From Phoronis australis (taxonomy: Eukaryota > Phoronida > Phoronidae): a DNA stretch of 63,723 nt. Position numbers and translations under genes: made by a program. The stretch spans positions 232,992-296,714 of the forward strand of contig NMRA01000059.1 in NCBI GenBank assembly GCA_002633005.1. The letters run 5' to 3'. A model generated the notes under the pieces. The model did not search any database, was not told where the DNA came from, and saw only the letters and a program-made list of their open reading frames with translations. The stretch's first letter is position 1, and the number at the start of each line of letters is the position of its first letter. Positions 31,485 through 46,700 of this stretch are shown here, piece after piece.

Positions 31485-31787
31485 ATGAATACAGCTCCGT
31501 ACGCGAACGGCAGCCCTTCTCGGTTAAGATATCTAAGCAACACGCCAACAGAGAGGCTTTTTCAGAGTATGCCGTTTTTGGCTCACAGTCAAAGATCGCC
31601 TGTTAACCTGCCAAATTGGAGTAATAGAGATGTTTCGCCTGCTGGGAGTTCTCCCAACATGGATAGGAGATTGTCACCGAGAATTGTGAGCCCCAGGGAC
31701 GGCGCTGTGGCTCGCGGGCTGCAGGACTTAGAGCTGGAAGAATCACGTGCAATTGAACAGCGTTCTCGAGAAGAAAATCGACGACAG
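31485..31787 (+). CDS. DIXDC1: DIXDC1 exon 1 (upstream promoter form)
   Basis: 101 codons, phase 0, donor CGACAG|GTACCC. It encodes a Ser/Pro/Asn/Arg-rich disordered N-terminus ending [18 protein letters not shown], which joins directly to the CH domain. No close human counterpart is recalled, so the start rests on frame, donor and phase. It lies 951 bp from the KMT2A start on the opposite strand. Confidence 0.75.
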
Positions 31788-34700
31788 GTACCCTATGTGT
31801 CTGAACATATATGACTTACAGTTTTCTGTTAACGGACTGATCGAGGATTAAACTTGTACGTGTAATCCTGATTTGTAGTCCAGTCAATTTATGATTTGTG
31901 CGCCGCCTTTTCTATGTGATTTTTGAATTGAAGATATCTCTTGTCTTTCCTCCAGTCAGTTTACTGCTTTGATATTCCACTACAAAACTTGAAAAAAATA
32001 ACTCTTTGAAAGTATTCGCATCGTCGCTTCAGTAAATAGTTTGTCGTTTTTTATTTTACTGAGATGTTATACAAATGAAAGAAAAGCGTATATATTATTA
32101 ACGCCTAAATGGACAGCTTATGCGTAGTATAGTACACTTGGATCTTAAGGTAAGCATCTCGTAAAGACATCGATCGAAGCGCACTAAGATGCTCTCTAAT
32201 GCAATATTGAACAGCCCGACAGTGTTGACACTTGTAAGAAATTTCTCATTGAACCAACGGTATTATTTTCAAACCCTTTCTTCGAACAGACTTGCATTTT
32301 AACGGGCGGTCGATATGAGTCTCAATGAAGTTTTGATGTCGCTGAATGAAATAAGCGCAATTTAAGAACAACAGTATCATTTATCGGATGGTATTTAACA
32401 CGCAGTGGCTAAGTCAAATAAGGCCATGTCACAGTCGGGGCTGGCAATAAATGCCCTTTAGAAGATGTATTAAACTCTAAATGTTCTCCACCCTGAACGA
32501 CGTGTTCAGCATTAAACTCATTAATTTAAACGATCAGTACAAATCAAATTCTAGGGTTTGTTACTCCAAGTCCCCCGTGCAGAAATGATCGAAATCCAGT
32601 GGAGTCCTTTCTCAAGCTGTGTCTCGGACTTTAGTCGCACTATCGTAGAATTAGTCTAAGCGATAAGCACCGGCAAAAGCAAACACAGGTCGGGAGTGAC
32701 TTTTAATTCTGACACCTTAGAGTTTCCACTAAATACATGCTACCCTCTCGTGGCTTTATTTGATTAACGACTCTTGTCAAATTCCAAACCCTGACAAGTG
32801 TGGACCATTGTACTTAAATTGGGACAATACTGTGCACAAGTCGCTTAATTTTCATTCCTCTCATCGTATTAGGAAACATTGATTTTATTTTTCCTGCCTT
32901 TACCTGGATCGTCGATTGATCCTTGGGATTTGTGTTATCGTAATCTAAGTGGACCGGTTATTAATTGGCAGTTTTAAATAGAAATTTCTTTCTTGTGTCA
33001 TCAACTGTTAATCGATAACGTTACCTAGAATATAATGACTCTATAGCGATTTTAAAATCCTAGATCACGGCACACAAGGTATTTGTTAAACAGCGAAATG
33101 ATTTTACGTTGTATAAATAGCGTTGTTTGCTGTGTAGAGAGGTCGCCACCTTTAAAACATACAGACAAGTGCAAACATTGATCTATTTAGCATCTTGCAA
33201 TGAAAAGTATTTTGTATAATTCCGAAACTCAATTGACCACAAACGGTCTACGAGATAAGCTTTTAGAAATAAAAATGCACTGCCTTCTGTTTGTACCCCA
33301 TGCAAAACCATAATTGAACTAGGTCACTTACCCCTGTAAAATCGGTCTCGAAATATTTTTAACTATGACAGAAATTCTATTCCGTTTCCAGGAGGAATAT
33401 CCAGGTTATTCACGAATCAAATAACGCTGAAAATCTGCGTAGCGCTTGCGCGATATGCCGAAATGTGACCAATTTAATTCATTAGAAAGTTAGCTCTCAA
33501 TTCCAACTGAAAATTGAATCTGATCTATGATGACAAGTAAAGTTTTAAACTCAGCCATTTCCTACTCTGGTATATTTCTTAATTTCCATTTTAACCGGTA
33601 AATGGAATGAAAACACAGCTTTAATTAATTATTTGCTTAAAAGATTTTTTCAGTTTCTGCAGTCTCTGGTGTGAGGTGTATCAGCACATTAAACGACTTG
33701 TAACTTCTGGAAGTTGGACCAATTCTTACCACTGCACCTCAATATCACCTCAATATCACCTCAATATCACTCAATACCACCTCAATATCACCTCAATATC
33801 ACTCAATATCACCTCAATATCAGCTCAATACCACCTCAATGTCAGCTAGCGCGTGGCATTTTCAAGGATAATAAACTGGCAGGTTTCGGAATATTTCAAG
33901 TTCGCTATTTGACCGAGTTCATCTAATTGTTCAAAACTGAATTTAAAAAACATCATGGATCACTTGGGACAACGACTGGTTTTGTTTCAGTTTATCTCAG
34001 TGGCGGATTTAGAGGAGGGCCAAGGAGGCCATGGCCCCCTAAACTCTCCCAGATCCCATTTGGCAGTTGGGGGGTGCGAATGTCTGACGGGCAAAATCCT
34101 GACTAATACTTTGCCCTGCCCCCCCCCCAACTAAAAATCCTGGATCCGCCCCTGTATCTTATCCATAGGTGTCGTTTTTCTGTTTTATTCCTTGGGACAA
34201 TATTTTTTTTGTGAGCGAGAGCTTTAAAAAATCTATACTAACGACGAATTCTGTTTTAATCACTCCCTGACTTTAGATATTGTGACGTTTCTTCAATCAG
34301 TCTGTGTTTTGAACTCCTTTTTTCATCACACAATCGTTTTCACGGGAAAACGATCGGCATTACCTGTACAGAAAACATAATCAGGCGCACGGTATATGTT
34401 GACGTCGTTGTCTGAACTTTGGAGATAGGTTCATGTTATTCCCATGGTCTATATATGGTTTCAAACCACGGGTTTGTGTATTGCGATTAAAATTCAGTAA
34501 AGGTTGAAAATGCAAGCAGTCACGCGAGGTCGCACTCAGCAGTGATACGGCAGGCTATTGTTTGACATTCTCAAGTTACCTGACAGTACAGAGTCCTTTC
34601 AAACGTTCTGCATGTTTATTCGGTGATCAATTAAAGCACGGACAAGCATTAGCAAACATCTTCTATTCTATGGTCACTCACAATGGACGCGATTTTCTAT

Positions 34701-37700
34701 TTATTTTTGTAAGCCTCGCATTTATCTCGCTTAGTTAGTTTTGAATTGCCGGAATTTTGCAAATAGTGAATACCGTTCAGGGGTAATTCCCATTGTAGTT
34801 TTGAAAGTGTCTTGCACTACAAGTTACATGCAAGCATCGCGGCATGGATCAGGTACTTGAGAATCAAGGAAATCTTTCAGCTCTTTTAGTGTTTTTGAAT
34901 AGTGAAAGGAAAGATAATGTTGGCGTTCTTTTATTCAACTAAAACGCGAATGATTCAACGCTACGTGTAAATATAATCTCAAGTGCAGTACTTGCGTAAA
35001 TTGGTATTTTTATTAGAAATTGTTTCAGTCACTTAATAATCCGGCAAACACAAAAACCTGTTTTTTCAATAAACAGTTTCTAGGTTTAATTCAAGATGTT
35101 CGTGCAAAGAGTTTGTGTTTAAAGTTACAAAACGATAATTCGAGGATTTCTCTGCCGGAAAGCTTCAATCAGAAGTATACGCAGATTCAAATTTTAAACT
35201 AGGGTCCTCCAAGCCCTGATCCTCCAATGAATCGCAACAGATCTATAGTACAAGTTACCCCAGAATACGTTATGCACGCACTGGAAGACGCGTGCGGGCC
35301 AACTATGATGTGTGCCAACATTACTACAAAACACACTGTACTTTTATTTTACCAGTCCAGAACCAAGACCAAAGCCTCGTTTACGTGGTCAAGATTTACC
35401 TTGGATGCAAATGTCCACCTGGGTGCAATCGTATTTTTTTATGGATTTCCATGACTTGTAACAAAACGAAAAATTGTATACTCAAGGCCATTTTAAGGTT
35501 ATATGGGACCTTATCGACATGCCTGTGCATTTAGTAAAATATCTAAAAAACTGTAGATTTTAAGTCAGTAAAAGTATATATTTTCTGAAAGTAGAAACAT
35601 TGAAGAATTTGACTTTCGACCAATCTGTTATTGATTGGGTCACGTGACCATGCCTTTTCAGTAAAATTTAACAAAAACAAAGGAACAACGGTATCAATCA
35701 CACGACCAAAACTTATTTCATCGAAATGTTCGAGGTGAGATACCAAAAACTCTGTTTCGTTTTCGTTTCATGCAACATCAAAAATTTTCCATATAAATCA
35801 TAACAGCACTATGTTTGATAGACCCTCACGCAAAAGTGCAAAATTTTAATTCTTTACAGCGTGCTTGAGAAAAGGGCATAAAGCATTGTATCGGAAAGCT
35901 CAATGTGAATCCGATAAGCCGTTTCTGAGGAAAGACGTTTCGAAGACCACCAAATTTGGTCATTTTGCTATTGTAAAAGGTGAACAGGGTTGGCATGCGT
36001 GGTGAAAGGCATTTCTGTTAAGAATGTCAAATGTCAGTTGATGCTGGTTCATTTCTACATAGAACGGACTTTGTTCCTACTATACGGGGTGATTACTCGA
36101 ATGAAAATAAACTGGTCCATCATTTTGCAAGCCGAGTGTGATCACTACAACAATACAATGTAGCAGTACATTAGACTGTGCAAGCCACGTTGCTGGACCC
36201 ACTCCACGTTAGAACTAAGAAAAATTCACGAGAGTCTTTCCGTTGGTCATCATGTTATTCGTAAAACAAGTTTCAAGTCTGTTGGTTGTGTTTGGTAACT
36301 CCAATTTCTAGTCTAGACGAACAAAATCTTATACACACAGACAGATACAAACTTGTATTTTTGTTATTAATGACGGGTAATCGTCATCACCCGCTGGATG
36401 CAACCTAAGTCCTAAACGACAGCCCTTCAAAATATGACTTGGCGTCGCTATAATGACAACAGTGTTATGGTTATATTGAAGAAGTCTCCGCACGATCTGT
36501 GCAAGGTAAGAAAGAGACAGATTCTTGCGTGGAAAAAGCTTTAAGAATGTTATTTTAAAATGGCACTTTGGCAAGAAAAGTGGTTTACTGAGGTCAGTTC
36601 CAACAACGAAACCAGAACTCACAATCTCATTGGATGCTCTACTGGCGAAGCTACTGGCGAAGCTAAACCTCACTCTATCAAAAAAAATATATTAAGCGTA
36701 ACGTGGTAAAGTCATGGATCTCTTTGTTTTCTCCAAATGGCTGCCAGACACCGGCGAGAACTGGCGATTTGTAATAAAATCACAAAACAACGATTTTGTT
36801 GTTTTATAGGTCTGGTTAAGGGTAATACCTTCAAGAAGTGTATTCCATCCAAATAAGTGATTTATAGCTTCTGATGCACCATAGCTACTTGGTGACCATC
36901 TTTACTCCGCCCCCTCCATCCCTCCCTACCTCTCTCCCTCCCTCTGAATCAATTTGTACATGTGCACATGACTAAACTGAAAGAATGAATATAGAGTTGA
37001 GAAAAGGGATTTTTGAAACATTTTATGATTGAAGGCACGCTCCGCTGAGGTATCCGTGTTCTGAATGAAAGCTGTTATATAAAGTGTTTTTGCCATGAAA
37101 TGAGTCATTGAAACGTTTGTAAATAGTAGTGAAATAGCATAGGCTCGCTGAAAATTGCAATTTGCTGATGAGTTTAGAAACAACATTTCTATGTTATCTC
37201 TCGCATATTATTCATGAGCTCGCTTTAAAAGGCCAAAAATTGGAAATTCAAATTACTGAGGTTAAAGGAATTGGAAACTTTAATTTATGATTATTTTATA
37301 TTATTGGAGGAGAAAAGTGAGTTGTATATATCTTTTATTATTTTCTTACAAAAGTCTTTCATCAGTGCACGTCCCTAAATGAGCGTCCCAGGTGGTGAAC
37401 GAAGTTTACTTCATGTCAAAATACTGTGCTGGTCCGCTCAGCCTTAGGTGTATACTTACTTCTAAATTTAAACACTGTGCCCAGCAGGAACCAAATTTAC
37501 AGGTGTTACAATTCAAGATAGGTTATAAAGCTTGGCTAATTAGATGTCGGGACGTTTATTGATTTCAGACGTGCTCCAGACCAGGCCTCTGTTAGAGAGG
37601 TGTCTGTTGAAAACCTACAAGGCTAGGTCTTTAGTCTACGATGACAAACAGAAAAAAATCGCTTTTGTCAATTATCCACTCCAAGATTGTTTCACGTGAT

Positions 37701-40700
37701 TACAGGATAGGCTAAGGCAGACCTAGCTAGTCGGAGACCCAGCCTCTGTGGGTGAGACCTGCCGTGCGTTTTCAGGCGTGATACTCCTCGGGAAAACCCA
37801 AAATTACTCAATAATTTTCGAAACATCGCCATGTCTTTTGGCGAAACACATTTCACAATAGCCCCGTTCTTCCGGGAACTTCTTTCGTCTACGGAGTTGG
37901 CCCTAGCTTCCATTGGAAACCCCGTTGAATTTCAGCGTAGGCCTACCCCAGTACGTAAACTTCGGGGTTGCCTCAGTGGCCAGAAACCTAACTGGCCTCT
38001 AATTTGCTGTACACGCGCATCCAATTTAGGCCTTTGCAGGTGTATGTGAACAGATATTCGAAAAGGTGTTTCACATACAGGCGCGTGCGCCTAGTAGTGC
38101 TTCTCGTTGCAGCTAGGCTCAATAGCTCAGTTCTCTGTCTTGGTTGGTGTTGATGACGCACCAGTTAATATCTATCGCGTCGAAAAAATGACGATTCACT
38201 CACATTTCACTTTTGTTTTGGACAGTTATTCAAGTCTAGGCGCAGCAAAAGTGGCCAGTCTTATCCAGAACAAGACGCACTATATGCTAGCCTATGTTTA
38301 TTGTTCGAAGATTCCTTGCTTTTTTAATTATTCTACATTTTTGTTTTTTTGTGTTCCGGATGACGACAGCTTCGATTGCTATAGTATTGGCTTCACCACT
38401 AATATGCAGAAGTCGAACAATGTGATAAAAATTTTCAGTTTCATTATGAAAATTCCGCCCTCACTGGTCTAGTCTAGTCTACTAGAGTTACATTATTACT
38501 GAATGGTAGTCCTAACCTTGACTTCGTTCTCAACGAATTCCTCCTAAGCAACGTTAGCAAATTTTTATGTACCGTTTATCAATATTGTTCCATCTGATTT
38601 CCCTACATGAATCTGTACATATTTTTGTTTTTATATATCTGTAATAGCATGTCTAAGTATTGGAATACTTATTTTAGATACTACTTAATTGTATATACCT
38701 CTATGTATATAAGTTTCATTTATGAATTGCTTACAACCCAGATATAATGCTTCGCGGTTTCTGGGTTTTTTATTATTAGTCTTTGTACTGGTCTAGTTGG
38801 CTGACCGAGGGTCAGACTCGATTACCTTGGTGTTCACAACAATCGCACTATTAAAACGTAATCGTGTCGGAACGTGCTCTGAAAAACGTGACGCAAGAGA
38901 ATGGCGATTATACTGACAATTTCAGCTCAACTTCAATGAGCTATGGTCAGTTGTTGGGTTAGCGAAAACAGAATTTTGTGGTTCAGGAAAAAAGTTGGTC
39001 AGAGTAGCAAGAGGCGAAAAATAAGACAGGGCTCCACCCATTGTGGATTGGGAAAAGACTACCCTTTGAAGGGAAATGCGGAAAATCCCGGCCTTTCGCA
39101 AAATTTTGTTCCGGAAACCGCATCGCCGGGGCACCGTCTTTCCGTCGCAGGTCAATATTATATTATTGAAGTACACTTATGATTAAGCCGAAAAAAGTTA
39201 AGGTCAGCGCCTCTTGGATGTACTCAGAACCGGACAGCATACTTGTAGTCCAAAATCTGTGCATGTTTTGCAACCTTTAAAAAAAAAACGGTTCATCAGA
39301 CTTGTTGATCTGTGTACATGCACGAACCTAGCTTAAAAATGAGGGGCTCGAATTTTTCAGAACGCGGACCTAAGTTTTACGGCACCGGACGACGACCGGC
39401 CGCCTTAGCGCCGCGTTCAAGCTAATGTGCATTCGCCGAATTTTGGTAGTTCCTGCCATTTCAGTGTAATTTTGTCTCGTTTTCTATTTTTTCGGAGTTT
39501 TTGTTTCTCTGAGGCGTACCTTTTTGCCCACTTCGCCAAATGGGGGGCGCGCATCGAGTGTTGAGTGTAGTGTGAAAACCGCGGAGGCTACAACATTAGT
39601 AAGTTCGGAAGACTATTTATTAGTCTTCTTGTAAGCCATGTGAAATTTGTTGTTTCGAGCTGTCCTAGAAAAGGCACTCTTTTATTAATTGAATGGGAAA
39701 GGCATTCTTCGGAGGAAAAGTCATGGTGCCGGAAAAGTCACCCCTCTGTGAGCGGCTCGACTCAGTCGTACTGTTATCTCTCCTTGAATGGATTACCAGT
39801 CAAGAAATCGAATAGGCTATTCTTACAGTACACTTCCGGATCTGGATAGAATAGCCTCAATCAAAACATTCCTTGAAAAGCTTCACTTCAGAGGCTAAAT
39901 AATTGACTGACCTTTATAGAATCTCTAAACACGTTATACGTTTCAATTACTCTTAACACTAGTGCACAATACCAGTTCTACTTGATTATGGCTTTCTGTT
40001 TTGTTAGCTATCGTAAGAGACTAGTTTTATTGCGGCCATATCTAAACAGTTTGCATTCAAGACTTCGGCCCGTCTTTGGAAACCAGTACGTCGTGTATTG
40101 TGCGGTCGATTATTTAAAACTTAAGTGCGAAGCATCGCGGGAATGTTAGCAATCAATGGCGGATCTTTGACTTTTCATGTTTATTGAAAATGGCTGAACA
40201 AGTGTTGAAATGAACGCTCACCCGTCATCGCGCGATCGGATTTGGAGTGTGAGCGTCGCTGAACTCTGCAGTGTATATATAAGTGAAGCCGACTGGTAGT
40301 AATTATTGAGGGGCATCACTGGCCATAATCGACGCGTTTAATTTTGATTTTTTAAGGAGCCCACATTAGCAACAATTATGTGTGGTTTTGAGCAGACCAA
40401 CTCTCATTTTGACCTCGGATCAATAGTTTATTAACATACTGCATGATAAATAGTGCCTGAATCATCTGTGTTGGCTGTCGTTGGCACAATGACGTCAAAG
40501 TTCGTTTCTAGTCACAAAGCTGGTACAGAAGTTACAGGGTCACAGTCATGGAACGAGTGGACGGTGCGTGCAGTCTTAAACGATTAGTAAATATTAATCA
40601 GAAGTTTTCAAATGTAACTGGCAACTTGGAGTCAATTGCACAAGATTTTTTTTTAAATGTGCTTTGTTGACTGCCATTTTAATTCAGCAGGGTGTTTGAA

Positions 40701-43700
40701 TTTGGGCATGTTGTCATAGTCTCATTAGTAAGGTTTCACAGGAGAGACCCTGGATGATCATCTTGAGTAACAGATTTTGGTTGTTTTTTTTTGTATTTTT
40801 TCAGTTGAAGTTGACTTCTTGCAGTAGGCCTATAAAAATTTTTGTTTCACTGTGAACCTGAATATCCATTCAATTTTATATGAAAAGAATAAACTTAGGT
40901 ATCCTAAGCATTTTAAAAGTATGACTGTGTACATGGCTAACTGTATTGTAAGTGATGGTGCATACGCCAAGTGATTTTCTACAAATTACGCTTAACACTC
41001 GTTAAATTATAAAAATTACGTTACAATATGTATCTTTTGAGTAAAGATGGACACCTTTGGAGGCAGTTGGAGTCTTTAAATTCTTCCAACTCGAACAAAT
41101 ATTCAACATTTTTTTAATAATCCTTATTCTGTCAGTGAATTTGAAGTGCAAGGGGTTATGGGTAGGTCACCCGTCTGCCAGCTACGTCAAGACACAGCAG
41201 CACAGACAGGAAACCTGTCTTAGAACTAATTTTAACATACCATGGACAATTTGATATGAATTGTACATGCTTAAGGCTTACTCTCTATAAGCAATAACAT
41301 CTCATGGATAAATGTTATTAAAACTATTGAGGTGAAGAGGTGAGCAGTTAGTTGAAATGTGTTAGTGATCTCTGAGGGTGATGATAAGGTTGCTAAGCTT
41401 GCAAGGCTAAACTGATGTTTTAGAGGGCTGACACCCAATCACTCACTTTGTACATGTGTCCTCTGCTTTGATGTTCTGCTGTTGTAGACTAATCTGCTCA
41501 GATGAAATGTGTATTACTCCAATGACATTACTTCACTGACATTACTTCACTGCATTAGTCCACTGAGATTATCCTGAATTATACTAAAGCAAAATTAGGA
41601 AGTGACAGTTGGTACAAAAAATTTTGAATGCTCAATCAATTTTTCAAAAGTGACTAGGTTAGTGTTATCAGAAACATCAGAATTGATTGAAAACACATTA
41701 AAATGCAGAGTAAATTAATGTTTGTGTCCCTTCAGTGTTCAGTTTCAACACATGACATAATTCACAGTATTTGGTTGGTGAGTTGTTGGTAGTTATAGTT
41801 AGCACTATTCAGTGTTGGCTTTGTACTTCCAAACACTGTTGTCCAGTGGACCTTGATACTCATATCAATTTACTGAGGCTTGAGAAAACAGTCATAAATC
41901 ACTGATGCTACTACAGGAGTGCTAGCATTGTTGCATGGTATTGTGTATCATTGTTGAATGGTATTGTATATCATTTTTGATCATGAAAATTTTTGTCAAA
42001 GCTCCAGTCTGATTTGTTGTCAGTCATATACATGTACTACGAGCAAAACCCTCATAATGTGCCTGCACCCTACTTTTATTTAACATGACCCTCATATTGT
42101 ACCTGTGCCCCTCTTTTATTTAACACAGCAGTCATAAGGTGCCTGCACCCCACTTTTGCTTGACACAGCTCTCATAAAGTCTGTATGTGTCTTTCTAGCT
42201 TAGTTGCATCAAATGAGGCAAGCCTGTAGCCTCCAGCAAACGATGCACTATGTTCTTCAATCATGTAAAAATGGACACAAAGATAGACAGAATTTATAAC
42301 ATTGCACTGCTTTTCAATTTCCTGTCAGTATGACATGACCTTGTTATTCACTTTATTATTCCAGTCTCAGCTTCATGCCTATATTGCCTGGGTGAACTCA
42401 CAGCTGCGAAAGAGACCAGGATGTCGTCAAGTGGAAGAATTGAGGCACGACATGCAGGATGGAGTAGCACTCGTACAGCTTATAGAGATCATAGGTCAGT
42501 GGTGCCCCCTGTTGGTGGTTATTGCTTGTTCGCTTATATTACATCAGTTTAGTTACCCATCTCAGTTGGGTGTTCTAGTTTCTGAATTCAACTCTTTTAT
42601 TGCAGATGTAAAAGTGCTTTGTATGATTGACTATACTTTTTGAAAGGTACGGCCTCTAACACATTTCTGATTTGAGACGGACAAGTTGTAGAGAGCAATT
42701 ATCGTACACCACTCAGTTTTTCAGAAATGCTGGTCAGGTGGGAAGAGGACCATTAATTGTTCTCAGTTGATGGTTCGTTAGAGCAGACACGCCCTCTACA
42801 AGAGCAATCTTAATACACAGTCAGTGTTGTTAGTTTATGGTTGGTTAGAGGAGGCATGGCTTACATGGGCAACATAATTGCACAGTCAGTGTTATTAGTT
42901 TATTGTTGGTTAGTTTTGACATGTAAACCTTGATGACACTCAGTAATGAGTGTTGAAGTGAATTATTCATAGATTTTGTTTCTGAAATGTGGCAAAGATC
43001 CTTGTGAGTCGGGTGTAGTGCAGTATTATCTGATGTGAGTAAATATGCCCGAGAGCAAATGTTCGGCCCGTCATAGCTATTGTGGGAGTCTTTAATTTGA
43101 TGAGGGATTGCTGGCTTTTAGATTTGCAGATGTTATGCAGATTTTTAAGGAGGTTCCGGCTCATTCACAGTCACGTGTTCTGAAGTTAAACCATGCATTT
43201 TTACGTCATTCTCAGTCTTGAAATTCCATTCCAGCCCAAGAGAAGTTCCTGGGTGTGCACTTGAATCCCCAGAACACGTTGGAGATGAGAGAAAATGTTG
43301 AGAAAGTGTTACAGTTCATGGTGTCACACCGCATACGCATGCATCAGATCAATGCTAAAGGTATACTCAAATCATACGCATGCATCAGATCAATGCTAAA
43401 GGTATACTCAAATCATACGCATGCATCAGATCAATGCTAAAGGTATACTCAAATCATACGCATGCATCAGATCAATGCTAAAGGTATACTCAAATCAACT
43501 TGCAAACGTAAGGTACTTTTGTAAAAAAACAGCATTCCTATTTGTTTTTGTTACATTACGCAAAAGCTAAGCCTTCGTATCAAAAATCCTAACGGCGTTT
43601 TTGAGTTGTTTACGTCACATAGAGCAAATTTTCTGTTTTAACTTGATCGTCAGTGATGTAGTGACCTTGTGCTGCTATTCCTTTGTAATATATTCAAATA

Positions 43701-46700
43701 ATGTTTATCTATTTAGTATACTAATATATTCAGATAATGTTCATCTATTTAGTATACTAATATATTCAAATAATGTTCATCTATTTAGTATACTAATATA
43801 TTCAAATAATGTTTATCTATTTAGTATACTAATATATTCAAATAATGTTCATCTATTTAGTATACTAATATATTCAAATAATGTTCATCTATTTAGTAAA
43901 CTAATATATTCAAATAATGTTCATCTATTTAGTATACTAATATATTCAAATAATGTTTATCTATTTAGTATACTAATATATTCAAATAATGTTCATCTAT
44001 TTAGTATACTAATCTGATGGTAAGTCATTTGATGAATCTGTACAACATCCAGATACGGATAATGTTCACCATTGATAGAGGCTGGTGAAGACGAAGCCTT
44101 GGTATCAGGTGATAAATGTTTGTTGATAAGATACATTTAAGATTTTAGAGTGGCCCTTTAGATATGATGGTCGTTGAGCACAGGTAGTGTTATCTGGGGG
44201 ATTGCATAGTTGGAATAGTTAGTCCACGCGTATTGACACAGTTTGTGTTGTCATGACAACCAGTACTCTAGTCTTGTTTTTTTAACCTGCAAGTAACAGC
44301 TGTGATGACCCAGTCATCAACATGACAAATTATTAAATACATTAATTTTAAGAAACCTGAAAAGCTAGTTGAAGAGAATTCTGAGGTTGATTTGAAGACT
44401 TTTTTAGAGCGTTGAAAATATTTTTATTGATGTGGGATGTGCAATTGTAAGGAAATATCTTGTGTTGTTTATGTTCAAAAAAATACATCTAGTGATGTGA
44501 AATAGCCTGACCTTAAATAGAGAATATCTTGGTCTTGTGTCGCAGATGTATGATAGCTATGCGTAGTCACATTCTATCATGTCTTGGTCTTCTTTATATA
44601 AAAACACAGAGTCTTGGGTCAGCAAATATTTAGTTATGTTAAATTGGATGACAACCTCTAGTTTTTTAACACTGGTTTGATATGACTAATACTGTTTGTG
44701 TGCATGTTAATTTATTGACTTTCCATAGAAGAGGTACTGGATTTAGACACCGGGTGTTGACACTGGAGTGGCCATCACCATCACTTGGTTGTTTGATTCT
44801 TAGATTTTTTCTCGATTTACTTTTTAAATAAGCCAGTACCGAAAGTTTTAGTGGGTGTGGTAGTTTTCAAAAATGACGAAGATGGAATTATGGGGGATAA
44901 TTCTTTGTGAACTGCCAACCAAAATACTGTAGTAATTTAAATCTTTTTCCACAAGCCTCAGATCCACGGTGCATTGTTTTTACATTGAATACCAGTCATC
45001 CTAGGACTACTGTATGTAAGGATACAAGAAAGTGGTTACATGTCAGATTGTTTCACTTTTAATATTCAAAAGCAGTTTAAAGAATATATAAGGATGCACC
45101 ACTGTGGTCACACAGCAGTGTCTAGTTTAATGGGGTACCTCCACTAATATACACTGGCGGATTTAGAGTTGTCGGGGGCCCTCTACGGTCTTGACCTTAA
45201 AAACAAAAAACAAAAAGAGAAGAACAAAATGGTGCCGATATCCCATGTGAAGGTTTCCACAGGCACCTCCGACATCCTAGGTTAACCAGTGACTTATTTC
45301 CAAGAATTTTTTGTCCCAGCAATTTATGGAAAGTTGATTTTGCATTTTTTCTGTGCTTGACCAACTCTCAGTTATGTGCATTTTGTCCAACAGTTGAATA
45401 ACTAGTGTTTGTGTATATACAGGTCCATGACTAAACAATTGTCCTTCTTTACTCTTAAATTAGTGGGTCTAATGGAGATAAGCCACACTATGAGTACCAT
45501 TGTTGCTTGTTATGTACCAGTGTGGTCACACACTGCTATGTATGCAATAACATATATGTACATGGGTGCATATTGCCGTCATCTCTGCCTAGGTGTACGA
45601 TGCCTGTGGCTGTTTTTCTAAAACACTTTGAAGGATCATGTGACAGTTGGCAGACGTGTATTGGTGGAGATGATGATGACTGTCACATAGATCCATTCCA
45701 ACTATTGCTGTGCCCCCTAGTGGCAATTTTAGTATTTTATGTTTAGAATTTTGCAATAGGTTTCTCTCAATGAGGCAACAACGTCTTCCCATTTTTGGAC
45801 AGATTTAACGTATTCTGAGCCACCTAGTGGCCTTTTTTATTTTACAAATCTGTTGCGGGATCTGCTTTTTTATCTACTAAATTGGATAATTAATCGCTTG
45901 ATGGATCATTATAAAATTGATGTATGTGTTCTGGCTGTGAAAGGCACAGCTGAAATTGATTTGTAAACGGGTCATATTAGCATGGCATCATCTAGAGGTA
46001 ATTTATATGTTTTCAAGGTGTTGTAATGCTCCTGTTATGTCTTTGACTACTGCACTGCAGCTATTGTCGAAATATGTTAACAATAAAAGCTTAACTTTGC
46101 TTGTTCTCACACTAGTCTCTTCAACATGCTAGCGTGTACTGTATCATATTGGTGCAATTTTACTGTATATTTTCATGGGTATTGTAGTTCTCAAAACATT
46201 ATGGATATTGGTAAATCGGTGATATTGGATAAATTTTTTTGACCAGTTGTTTAATGATTCCGTTCTCTTCACATTTTTTTCCCAGTTTTGTCAGAACATG
46301 CTACTGTATTAAACTTCAACGAGAATTTATTTATTATTTTAGAAGTATCACATACAACTAACTCAAATTGCCAATTCTTACTGTTTCTATTCCAGAAATT
46401 GTAGATGGAAATCTGAAGGCCATTATGCGTCTCATCCTGGCACTTGCTGCTCACTACAAGCCGGGAAGTGTCAAACAATCTGCACACCAACAGTTCCGGT
46501 CCCCGCGGGCGAGTCCTATGGCCAGCATGGCCCAGGGGGCAGCAGCAGCTCTGGCTGAGATAAGACGGGATGCAGCCAGTGTTGGACAGAAGATTCGCCG
46601 ACCGAAACAGTTCCCCGGTGACAATGTGCCCAGGTAGTAAAGACTTTTGCAGTTATGTTCTGCTTTGTTTGTTTTGAATTAAGATACTTACTCTGAGTCG

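Larger units (their letters stand above)
31788..42364. other. DIXDC1 intron 1 (10.6 kb)
   Basis: Contains a short repeat array (33728), a hAT-like MITE (33998-34154) and the candidate internal promoter and exon (40274-40563). Open frames such as the 121-residue one at 38107-38472 match nothing recognised. Otherwise nothing is seen. Confidence 0.7.

Noticed and set aside
38107-38472. 121-codon open frame on the plus strand in DIXDC1 intron 1
   Set aside because: No domain, no flanking splice logic and AT-rich low-quality composition; likely chance or an old repeat.
39360-39850. GC-rich patch with a 69-codon frame in DIXDC1 intron 1
   Set aside because: Considered as another alternative first exon, but the frame has no donor in the right phase near a plausible start and no resemblance to dixin.
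43601-44017. 138-codon open frame on the plus strand
   Set aside because: It is the translation of a 36-bp minisatellite (repeating [12 protein letters not shown]) and not a gene.
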